DNA of 22,932 nucleotides from positions 1-22,932 of the forward strand of contig CAZALT010000040.1 in assembly GCA_964485515.1 (NCBI GenBank), read 5' to 3'. The notes under the pieces are model-generated. The model did not search any database. It saw only the letters and a program-made list of their open reading frames with translations, and was not told the origin of the DNA. Source of the DNA: CAZALT01 sp964485515 (GTDB lineage: Bacteria > Actinomycetota > Acidimicrobiia > Acidimicrobiales > Acidimicrobilacustridaceae). The translations under genes were made by a program, and so were the position numbers. Numbering within the stretch: the first letter of the stretch is position 1; each line of letters opens with the position of its first letter. This document shows positions 16,489 to 22,932 of this stretch, piece by piece.

Positions 16489-17038
16489 CACGATCCTTTT
16501 CGCTTGCATCGCCTCGACGTCGGCGACTGCCTCTCGAAACGAGGAGGATGATCGTCGATACCCTGATTTCGGGGTCCGGCGGCGGCACCGTCGGCTGACC
16601 ATCGAGACCGCACGACCGAGACGCCCACATGAGGGGCGGACGGATCGCCAGGACCCGGATCGAGGTGATGGACCTCGAGACCGAACTTGGCGAACCAGCC
16701 GATCGAGCCGCTTTCGGGTCGAGGCGAAACTCTGGTCCTTCCTCTCTGCGCCGCACATGATTGTCCTGCAGCAACCGCAGTTCATCAACCATTGATTTCC
16801 CAGCAAACCATCAGAGACCGGTGACCCGCCGCGCTTCGTAGCAGACCCCGCGCGCTGGGCGACTTCCTGGTCCGAGGATCCGCGGCACCGACGTGGACCC
16901 GAGTCCGATCCACCCCGATTGCGGGGTCCGCGCACGCCCAACATGAGGACTTACGCGCCGATCGCCCGATCACTAGCGTCCTGCATCGGGGTGAATGCAG
17001 GCGCGGTGCGGCGAACGCCCCCGGGAGAGGAGGGACCG
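16489..17038. promoter_or_regulatory. Divergent control region between kinase and response regulator
   Basis: There is no convincing gene in these 550 bp; the frames through it are Arg-rich shadows. It should hold promoters for both divergent blocks. Two near-identical 19-bp elements lie inside: 16560-16578 and 16912-16930 (17 of 19 bases the same). Each contains inverted arms ACCCC...GGGGT around six bases; the pairing is perfect in the second copy and has one mismatch in the first. Confidence 0.55.
16951..16979 (+). promoter_or_regulatory. Candidate promoter for the response regulator operon
   Basis: TTACGC (16951-16956) and TAGCGT (16974-16979) are 17 bp apart, fitting a loose -35 and an actinobacterial TANNNT -10. 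The predicted start of transcription is about 50 bp before the ATG at 17039. The second copy of the 19-bp inverted-repeat element ends about 20 bp upstream of the -35, a usual place for an activator. Confidence 0.3.
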
Positions 17039-17662
17039 ATGCGGGTTCTGCTGTGCGACGATCACCGACTCGTCGCCGAGTCGATTGCTCTTGTCCTCGA
17101 GGTGTCCGGCCACCACGTCGTCGGCGTCGTCAGCGACCCGGCGACGGCGATGCGCGTGTTGGACGCCGACCCGGTCGATGTCTGTGTGATGGACCTCTGG
17201 TACGAAGGGGCCGACGGCTGCTCTGCCATAGCCGAGATCGTCGCCTGCCATCCCGGGGTCCGAGTCGTCGTGCTGAGCGGCCACATCGACGATGGACAGA
17301 TCCCGTCCATCGAGGCGAGCGGTGCCGCGGCCTGGGCCGTCAAGCGGGCTGGCGCCGCCGCACTCGTCCAGCTCATCACCAGCGAGGTCGAGGGCTCCGT
17401 CGCCGACGAGGCCCCCGACCGGTGGGCTCGCGATCCCAGCGCCCGATTCCTCACCCACCGCGAGAGGGAGATCCTCCAGTGCATCTCCCTCGGTGAGAGC
17501 ACGGCGACCCTGGCCGGCAAGTTCGACGTGAGCCGGGCCACGGTTCGCACCCACGTCCAGAACATCCTCTCCAAGCTCGGCGTGCACTCGCGTCTGGAGG
17601 CCGTCGCCTACGCGACGGCTCGAGGCCTGATCGGCGCCGACCTCCAGCACCGATCGACATGA
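17039..17662 (+). CDS. NarL/LuxR-family response regulator
   Basis: A 207-residue response regulator. The receiver opens M-R-V-L-L-C-D-D-H-R-L-V-A-E-S (acidic pair at 7-8), has the phosphoacceptor Asp52 in V-C-V-M-D-L-W-Y and Lys102 in A-W-A-V-K-R. The LuxR HTH occupies about 138-200 (L-T-H-R-E-R-E-I-L, S-R-A-T-V-R-T-H-V-Q-N-I-L-S-K-L-G-V-H-S-R-L-E-A-V). Start ATG 17039 is supported by a GGAGAGGAGGG Shine-Dalgarno five bases away. It opens the plus-strand block; its stop overlaps the next start by 4 bp (ATGA), so it is co-translated with a membrane protein, a methyltransferase and two GT genes. Divergent placement opposite the soluble kinase suggests a two-component pair controlling both blocks (inference). 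Confidence 0.93.
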   Translation: MRVLLCDDHRLVAESIALVLEVSGHHVVGVVSDPATAMRVLDADPVDVCVMDLWYEGADGCSAIAEIVACHPGVRVVVLSGHIDDGQIPSIEASGAAAWAVKRAGAAALVQLITSEVEGSVADEAPDRWARDPSARFLTHREREILQCISLGESTATLAGKFDVSRATVRTHVQNILSKLGVHSRLEAVAYATARGLIGADLQHRST

Positions 17663-18135
17663 AGGCGACTCTGCCCCCCGCCCACAGCCGCGCCGTCCGT
17701 GCCGTCCCGAGCGGTTCACGCCGTTCAAGTGGTCGGGCGATACGAGAATCGGAGCAGGTCGGTCGCGCCGTCGCGTACCTGCTCCTCGCCACCGCGGTGG
17801 CGGTCGCGCCGATCCTGTCGGTGGCCGGACCAACACCGGCTGCCGCCGCACTCGGGTTCCCCGCCGTGCTGCTCGCCCCAGGGGCGGCACTGACCGGGTT
17901 CTTCACCTTCGACCATCTCGGTGACGAGGTGCTGCTCGACATCGTCGTGAGCCTCGCCGTCGCCCTGGTCGGCACCCAGGTCATGCTGGGGATCGGCTTC
18001 TGGCAGCCGACCGCCTTCGCAGCCGCCATCGCCGTCGTGACCGTCGGCCCGCTCCTCCGCCATGCCGTCGACGCGACCTCGGCCCAGGATCCACCGCGGT
18101 CCACCCCATCCGCGACCGGACACGACGAGCCGTGA
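17659..18135 (+). CDS. Small integral membrane protein (DUF1616-like hydrophobic pattern)
   Basis: A 158-residue protein with a basic N-terminus of about 35 residues and four predicted membrane segments: A-Y-L-L-L-A-T-A-V-A-V-A-P-I-L (about 39-55), a second with F-P-A-V-L-L-A-P-G-A-A-L-T-G-F (about 65-82), L-L-D-I-V-V-S-L-A-V-A-L-V-G-T (about 91-110), and A-F-A-A-A-I-A-V-V-T-V-G-P-L-L (about 118-134). The L-A-P-G-A-A-L-T step followed by an acidic loop and a V-S-L-A-V-A segment resembles the start of DUF1616/GT-C-type membrane proteins, but only that part is present. Function is unknown. It overlaps the regulator before it (ATGA) and the methyltransferase after it (GTGA) by 4 bp each, so it belongs to this operon. 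Confidence 0.7.
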   Translation: MKATLPPAHSRAVRAVPSGSRRSSGRAIRESEQVGRAVAYLLLATAVAVAPILSVAGPTPAAAALGFPAVLLAPGAALTGFFTFDHLGDEVLLDIVVSLAVALVGTQVMLGIGFWQPTAFAAAIAVVTVGPLLRHAVDATSAQDPPRSTPSATGHDEP

Positions 18136-18950
18136 CGACCGCACGGCCACCAGACCCGGCGTCGACCGTCGGCCACCGACCGTCGATGGCGGGCGTTCGT
18201 GTGGAACGTCGGAACGTGCAGCCCACCAGACCGCCGGACAAGCGCGACGTCGGCCACCGAGCGCCGGGCAACCCCACGACCGCGTCGGCGCCCCACCGCA
18301 TCCGCAAGGTCGCAGGCCTCGGACCGGTCGCGGGCGACTGGCTCGACGTCGGGTGCGGTTCGGGCAGCTACACCCGGCTTCTCGTCGAAGCGGGCGCACG
18401 GTCGGTGGTCGGTATCGACCTCGCCCTGCGCGAACCCCTGGAACGGGTGGAGCGCACGTCGTTCGCGGTGTCGGCCTCGGAGCACCTCCCCTTCCCGGAC
18501 CACCACTTCTCCGGCGCGCTCCTCAACGAGGTGCTCGAACACGTCGACGACGAAGCAGCGACGCTGCGGGAGATCCATCGAGTCCTGCGACCCGACGGTC
18601 GACTCGTGGTGTTCAGCCCCAACCGCTGGTTCCCGTTCGAAGGCCATGGTGCGATCGTGGCCGGCCGCACCTTCGACGGTCCCATGCCGCTGCTGCCCTG
18701 GCTCCCGAGCTCTCTCGCCAAGCGGTGGATGCGCGCCCGCAACTACTGGCCGAGGCAACTCCGTCGCCAGGTCGAACAAGGCGGCTTCTCGGCCGAACCC
18801 CTGGGCTTCGCCTATCCGTTGTTCATCGAGGTCCCCTGGTTGCCCGCCCCGCTAGCCGAGCGCGTGCGGACCGTGGCCCCCCGGCTCGAAGAGACGCCGG
18901 TCGTCCGACGGTTCGGCGTGTCGACCATGGTCGACGCCCACCCCGTGTGA
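18132..18950 (+). CDS. Class I SAM-dependent methyltransferase (Methyltransf_11 type)
   Basis: A 272-residue methyltransferase. After about 60 disordered residues comes the SAM-binding loop W-L-D-V-G-C-G-S-G-S-Y-T (about 75-86), the acidic end of strand 2 V-V-G-I-D-L-A, then F-A-V-S-A-S-E-H-L-P-F-P-D-H-H-F and the family hallmark L-N-E-V-L-E-H-V-D-D-E-A, followed by L-R-E-I-H-R-V-L-R-P-D-G-R-L-V-V-F-S-P-N. This is the pattern of small-molecule and glycan-modifying O-methyltransferases; the acceptor is unknown but the context suggests a surface sugar or lipid-linked glycan. The start is GTG 18132, overlapping the previous stop by 4 bp (GTGA); internal ATG 18186 is an alternative. Its stop overlaps the next start the same way. 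Confidence 0.88.
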   Translation: MTTARPPDPASTVGHRPSMAGVRVERRNVQPTRPPDKRDVGHRAPGNPTTASAPHRIRKVAGLGPVAGDWLDVGCGSGSYTRLLVEAGARSVVGIDLALREPLERVERTSFAVSASEHLPFPDHHFSGALLNEVLEHVDDEAATLREIHRVLRPDGRLVVFSPNRWFPFEGHGAIVAGRTFDGPMPLLPWLPSSLAKRWMRARNYWPRQLRRQVEQGGFSAEPLGFAYPLFIEVPWLPAPLAERVRTVAPRLEETPVVRRFGVSTMVDAHPV

Positions 18951-21422
18951 CCGGGGCCGAACCCACCCCGGTAACCACACCGGTCACCACCCCGCTCATG
19001 GGCGTATCGCGGATCACTCGGCGAAACGATCCGCTCCGCCCGCACGACCGCGACCATCGCAGCATGCCCCTGCCCACGCCCACACCCCTGCTCGTCGGCG
19101 GCTCCCCCTCGACCGGTTCCCCAACCCGGTTTCGGCCCGGACGCACGCTCGTGGTCGACCTCGACGGCGTCCTGCCCCGACTGGACCCTGCTCGTAGCGA
19201 CGGTGGGGTCACCTACGGGTTCGCGCTGGTCCTGGTCCGGCTGGAGGGCACACCCCTCGGCACCGTGCGGATCGATCTGCGCTCGGGACCGTGCGAGGCG
19301 GACGACCTCGCCACGGTGATCGAGCGGGAGCTCGCCGACGCGATCGACGCGCACCTCACCCTCGACCCGTCGAGCCGAGACCGAGCCGTCAGCCCGGCCG
19401 TGCTCACCGCTGCTGCGACGACCCCGGTGAGCGTGATCATCCCCACGTGCCGTCGATTCGATCTGATCGGCCCGTGCATCGACTCGGTGCTGGAGAACGA
19501 CCACGATGCCTTCGAGGTCCTGGTCGTGGACAACGGCCCCGACGACCCGCGGACGAAGGCGGTCATCGACGAGCGCTTCGGCGACGACCCCCGGGTGCGC
19601 TACCTGGCCGAGGCACGCCCCGGTGCGTCGCAGGCTCGCAACGCGGGACTCCGGGCCGCCCGCCACGAGATCGTGGTGTTCACCGACGACGACGTCATCA
19701 CCGATCCCAGTTGGATCACGAACATCACCGCGCCCTTCCTCCAGGACCGGCGGGTTGCCTGCGTGACCGGCCTCACCCAGCCCTTGGAGCTGGAGACGGA
19801 GGCACAGATCTGGTTCGAGCAGTACGGCGGGTTCAGCGGCGGCTTCGCACGCCGCCGTCTCGCCCTCGACATGTCGGACCCACCCACCTTGCTGTTCCCG
19901 TTCACCTCGACGGCCGGAGCGAGCAACAACATGGCGATGCGCCGGGAGACCGCGGTGGCGCTGGGTGGCTTCGACGTCCGACTCGGGCCCGGCTCGATCG
20001 GGCTCGGCGGCGAAGACCTCGACATGTTCACCCGAGTCCTGCTCGATGGCCTGACCATCGCATACGAACCCCGTGCGTTGCTGTGGCACACCCATCGGCG
20101 CACCGAGAGCGAGCTGCTGAAGCACGTCTACGCCTACGGAGCCGGATCGGTGGCGATGCTGTCGAAGTGGTTCGAGCACGATCCGGCCATGCGCGCCAAG
20201 GCGCTGCGCCATCTCCTGCGGCTCCCCGCCGCGTTCGGCCCCCGCGACCGGTTCGAACGCGAGGCGACCAGGCCCCCTGCACGCATCAAGAGGGCGCAGG
20301 TGCGCGGCGGCCTGTCCGGACCGACCAGGTGGATCCGCGCCCGCGCCGCCGCACCCGATGCTCCTGCGCCGGTACCGCGAGCGGTCGACGCGCACGACGT
20401 GACCGCCGTCGTGTGCACCTACACCGAGGAGCGTTGGGAGCTCATGGTCGATGCCGTCCGATCGCTGCTCGACCAGTCGCCCCCACCTCGCGAGGTCCTC
20501 GTGGTGGTCGACCACGCTCCTGCGCTGTACGAGCGCGTGCGCCGCGAGCTCCCCGAGGTGCGAGCGCTGGAGAACGAGGACCTCCAGGGCCTGTCGGGTG
20601 GACGCAACACGGCGCTGCGGGCCGCGTCGACACCACTCGTCGCCTTCCTCGACGACGATGCCGTCGCGGGACCGGGCTGGATCGGTCGGCTCGCCACCCA
20701 CTTCGTCGACCAGCACGTCCTCGGCGCGGGTGGTCGGGTCCAACCGAGGTGGCAGGAGCGGCGTCCATCCTGGTTCCCCCGGGAGTTCGACTGGGTCCTC
20801 GGCTGCACCTATCAGGGAGTGCCCGAACGACTGAGCGAGGTCCGCAACCCCTTCGGGGGAGCGATGATCATCCGACGGGACGAAGCGTTGGCCGCAGGCG
20901 GCTACCGAACGGACCTCGGTCGGATCGGCGCCCACCCCGCCGGGTGTGAGGAGACCGAGCTCTGCATCCGCCTTCGCCGTGCTGATCGCGCCGGGAGGTT
21001 CCTGTACGACCCGGATGCCGAGATCCACCACTTCGCCCCGACGGCCCGGTGCACCTGGCCGTACTTCCGTCGGCGTTGCTTCGCGGAAGGTCGCTCGAAG
21101 GCGGTCGTCCGTCGGCTCGCCGGTCCCGCGGACGGGCTGAGCACCGAACGGAGCTACGTGCTCGGCGCGCTCCCACGGGGAGTGGCGCTCGCCCTTCTCG
21201 ACACGGCACGGGGACGCTGGTCGGGGTTCGCCCGGGCGGGAGCGATCGTGGCCGGACTCGGGTGGACCGCGACCGGCTTCGCCCTCGAGACCGCCATCGG
21301 GTGGCTTCGCCCCGACCGGTACCGAGGCGCGGACCAAGATGGCGACGACCACCCACAGAACCAACGGCGCGGAGGTCGGCAGACCGGAGGTGAAGAGCCC
21401 GGAGGTGGGCGGGCCGGAGGTG
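18947..21422 (+). CDS. Dual GT2 fusion protein with N-terminal accessory module (3' end in assembly gap)
   Basis: One uninterrupted frame codes two complete GT2 domains. It starts at GTG 18947, overlapping the methyltransferase stop (GTGA), with a Thr/Pro-rich N-terminus. Residues about 62-140 are the accessory module (F-R-P-G-R-T-L-V-V-D-L-D, T-P-L-G-T-V-R-I-D-L, A-I-D-A-H-L). GT domain one runs from P-V-S-V-I-I-P-T-C-R-R (about 160), with F-T-D-D-D-V near 246 and G-G-E-D-L-D near 350. Domain two begins D-V-T-A-V-V-C-T-Y-T-E-E-R-W (about 484), with F-L-D-D-D-A near 567, then G-C-E-E-T-E-L and R-R-C-F-A-E-G-R-S-K. This second half resembles AglG-like glucosyl-dolichyl-phosphate glucuronosyltransferases and ends in hydrophobic segments near 743-790. 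The frame is still open at the gap, so the true stop is unknown. A fusion that sequentially adds two sugars is plausible (inference). Confidence 0.85.
18968..18994 (+). repeat. 12-bp Thr/Pro-coding repeat at GT start
   Basis: CCGGTAACCACA is followed directly by CCGGTCACCACC and then CCG, coding P-V-T-T-P-V-T-T-P just after the GTG start of the dual GT2 protein. It has only two copies, but resembles the other short in-frame Pro-rich repeats at gene ends in this locus. Confidence 0.55.
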
Positions 21423-22904
21423 NNNNNNNNNNNNNNNNNNNNNNNNNNNNNNNNNNNNNNNNNNNNNNNNNNNNNNNNNNNNNNNNNNNNNNNNNNNNNN
21501 NNNNNNNNNNNNNNNNNNNNNNCCGGAGGTGGGCGGGCCGGAGGTGACGACTTCCGGCCGATCTGGGTCGGTGCCGTCGACATCGACGCCCCCTTCGTCG
21601 ACCTCGTTGCGCCATCGTCGCCCTCGGGTGGCCCCCACTACGAGCGTGCACTCGTCGTTCCGATGCTGCACGGCCAACCAGTTGGGGTCCTCCCGGTCGA
21701 CCTGCACGACGGGCGACTCGCCGCCGACGAGCTCTGCGATCGCGTCCTCACCGGGTTCGACGACGAGATCGTCGCTCACCTCGCGGCCGACGGGCGCTCC
21801 GACGCCAGGAGCTGCTGGATCGCGGTCGACGAGCACGTGCGGCTGCCGTTCGTCAGCGTCGTGCTCTGCACCCGGGACCGCGCCGCGGAAGCCGAGCTCG
21901 CGATCGAGCAGATCCTCGCCTTGGACTACCCGTGCTTCGAGCTCGTCGTGGTCGACAACGCACCCACCCACCCGGCGACCCAGGACCTGGTGGTGGCCTT
22001 CGCCCGGAAGGATCCGCGCGTCCGCTATGTGCGAGAGCCCGTTCCCGGGCTCGCCTCGGCAAGGAACCGTGGCATCTCGGCGGCGCGCGGGGACCTGGTG
22101 GCCTTCACCGACGACGACATCCGTGTCCCGGCGTGGTGGCTGCGTGCCCTCGCCCACGGCTTCGACCGCGCCCCGGACGTGGTGTGCGTGACCGGAGCGG
22201 TGATGGCGGGCTCGTTCGACACCCGGGCCGAGGCGCTCTTCGACCAGGCGGTCGCGTCCGGCGCGAAGTGGGGGTTCGTGCCCCGCCTCTTCGACCCCAC
22301 GGAACCTCCCGATTCCCCGCTGTTCCCCTATCAGGTGGGGGTGTACGGGGGTGGTGGCAATTCAGCGTTCGCTCGGGACTACCTCATCGGTGCCGGCGGG
22401 TTCGACCCCGCCCTCGGCGCCGGCACCGCGACCCGCGGGGGCGAGGACCTCGACGCGTTCGTGCGGGTGATGGCCGACGGGCGCTGCCTCGCCTACGAGC
22501 CGGCCGCGCTGGTGTGGCACCTGCACCGCACCGACGATCGCGAGGTGCGGGCCCAGGCGTTCCACTACGGCGTCGGCCTGGGCGCCTTCCTCTTCAAGAT
22601 CGCCTGCGACCCGACCCACGCGTGGCCGCTCCTGACCCGGGTCCCGCGAGCGCTGCGCTACCTCATCAGTGCCTCGTCGGCGAAGAACGCGCAGAAGGAC
22701 GCCGACTTCCCGCGGTCGTTGACCGCGCTCGAGCTGCTCGGCATCGCGTGGGGGCCCGTCGCCTACCTGCGGAGCCGACGACAGGTCGCCGGGCGCGGCA
22801 CCGGGGCCATGGCGAACCATGACCCCGGTGATCCCCGCCTGCAGATCGACGTCGATCAGTCTGACGTCGATCAGAACGGGGGCTTGTCGTACACCCGGAC
22901 GTAG
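21339..22904 (+). CDS. GT2 glycosyltransferase with N-terminal accessory module (5' part across gap)
   Basis: After the gap the protein begins with the accessory module: D-D-F-R-P-I-W-V-G-A-V-D-I-D, then V-V-P-M-L-H-G-Q-P-V-G-V-L-P-V-D-L and I-V-A-H-L. The GT-A domain has F-V-S-V-V-L-C-T-R-D-R, L-V-V-V-D-N-A-P-T, G-L-A-S-A-R-N-R-G, the metal site F-T-D-D-D-I-R-V, G-G-G-N-S-A-F-A-R and the acceptor-site G-G-E-D-L-D-A-F. No start codon that preserves the module exists after the gap. ATG 21339 fits only if the gap is 1 modulo 3; its pre-gap codons nearly all end in G or C, which supports it. If the gap is a whole number of repeat units, this domain is instead in frame with the dual GT2 protein upstream. 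The last codons overlap the convergent GH16-like gene by 34 bp. Confidence 0.8.
   Translation: MATTTHRTNGAEVGRPEVKSPEVGGPEVXXXXXXXXXXXXXXXXXXXXXXXXXXXXXXXXXXGGGRAGGDDFRPIWVGAVDIDAPFVDLVAPSSPSGGPHYERALVVPMLHGQPVGVLPVDLHDGRLAADELCDRVLTGFDDEIVAHLAADGRSDARSCWIAVDEHVRLPFVSVVLCTRDRAAEAELAIEQILALDYPCFELVVVDNAPTHPATQDLVVAFARKDPRVRYVREPVPGLASARNRGISAARGDLVAFTDDDIRVPAWWLRALAHGFDRAPDVVCVTGAVMAGSFDTRAEALFDQAVASGAKWGFVPRLFDPTEPPDSPLFPYQVGVYGGGGNSAFARDYLIGAGGFDPALGAGTATRGGEDLDAFVRVMADGRCLAYEPAALVWHLHRTDDREVRAQAFHYGVGLGAFLFKIACDPTHAWPLLTRVPRALRYLISASSAKNAQKDADFPRSLTALELLGIAWGPVAYLRSRRQVAGRGTGAMANHDPGDPRLQIDVDQSDVDQNGGLSYTRT
21371..21546. repeat. 15-bp tandem repeat spanning an assembly gap
   Basis: Units GGAGGTCGGCAGACC, GGAGGTGAAGAGCCC and GGAGGTGGGCGGGCC start at 21371, 21386 and 21401, and a fourth starts at 21416. 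After the gap, units start at 21525 and 21540. Frames give E-V-G-G-P or G-G-G-R-A pentapeptides. Exact continuation predicts a missing length of 6 plus a multiple of 15. Confidence 0.9.
21423..21522. other. Assembly gap (100 N) inside 15-bp repeat
   Basis: Exactly 100 undetermined bases with the same 15-bp unit on both sides. It hides either the end of the dual GT2 gene and the start of the next, or a continuous reading frame through both. Confidence 0.95.
22844..22872. terminator. Perfect 10-bp hairpin between convergent genes
   Basis: GATCGACGTC (22844-22853) and GACGTCGATC (22863-22872) are exact inverted repeats around a 9-nt loop. The hairpin covers the stop of the minus-strand gene (22871-22873) and the last codons of the GT2 gene, a usual place for a bidirectional terminator. 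There is no T-run, as is common in G+C-rich actinobacteria. Confidence 0.5.
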
Positions 22905-22932
22905 TCGACGGTCATGGTGTCGCTGTTCTTGT
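22871..22932 (-). CDS. 3' end of a GH16-like glycoside hydrolase (partial)
   Basis: The minus strand at the window edge reads K-N-S-D-T-M-T-V-D-Y-V-R-V-Y-D-K-P-P-F and then TGA at 22873-22871. The V-D-Y-V-R-V-Y ending is the usual last beta strand of GH16 beta-glucanases and laminarinases, which are secreted enzymes cutting beta-glucans. Only 19 residues are visible, so the family call rests on this short motif. It converges on the GT2 gene and overlaps its end. A polysaccharide-cleaving enzyme next to an export locus would fit a trimming or release role (inference). Confidence 0.55.
   Translation of the reverse strand, partial: KNSDTMTVDYVRVYDKPPF

Noticed and set aside
18812..21583. A 923-codon open frame on the minus strand opposite the dual GT2 gene.
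   Set aside because: Its composition is Arg/Gly/His/Asp-rich with no domain pattern, and it mirrors a strong GT2 gene. High G+C DNA commonly leaves such antisense frames open.
1..22932. CRISPR arrays, tRNA or rRNA genes, insertion sequences.
   Set aside because: No spaced palindromic repeats, cloverleaf-like sequences, transposase motifs or terminal inverted repeats were seen; the tandem arrays are unspaced and coding.

Overview
The DNA is very G+C-rich, and the correct frames end codons almost always in G or C. With the protein types present this suggests an actinobacterium, perhaps from an Acidimicrobiia-like lineage (inference from gene style only; no rRNA or marker gene is present). It is a draft scaffold: four runs of exactly 100 N are assembly gaps of unknown true length. 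All four lie in or at the edge of a gene, and at least two sit inside visible tandem repeats.

Layout. (1) 26-1597 is a small accessory stretch: a DUF433/DUF5615 toxin-antitoxin pair whose toxin is frameshifted, a second antitoxin-like gene with an internal stop, and a SnoaL/NTF2-fold protein. (2) 1626-7744, minus strand, transcribed from 7744 downward: two DPM- or GT2-type glycosyltransferases, a third GT2 with a Ser-Asp-Pro repeat tail, a Wzx-like flippase, then a NarL/LuxR-type response regulator. (3) A plus-strand response regulator at 8157-8846, divergent from block 2 and convergent with block 4. (4) 8863-16488, minus strand, transcribed from 16488: a soluble histidine kinase, a large polytopic membrane protein, glucose-1-phosphate cytidylyltransferase (rfbF), an SDR epimerase/dehydratase and two TcaB9-like sugar C-methyltransferases. 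(5) 17039-22904, plus strand, divergent from block 4: a third response regulator, a small membrane protein, a class I methyltransferase, a protein with two fused GT2 domains, and another GT2. (6) The last 62 bases hold the 3' end of a convergent gene resembling a GH16 glucanase.

Together this reads as a cell-surface or exopolysaccharide locus. A CDP-sugar branch (rfbF, SDR, two C-methyltransferases) would make a branched deoxysugar; the GT2 enzymes assemble the repeat unit; the flippase exports it; the large membrane protein may polymerise or modify it. Three paralogous response regulators and one sensor-less kinase sit inside the locus. Most neighbouring genes are joined by 1-4 bp stop/start overlaps, so translation is probably coupled.

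Most unusual points: an ~80-residue N-terminal module shared by three GT2 proteins; the GT2-GT2 fusion, which may read on into the next GT2 depending on the true length of the last gap; and short tandem repeats (9, 12 and 15 bp) coding for Pro-rich or acidic tails at gene ends and linkers.
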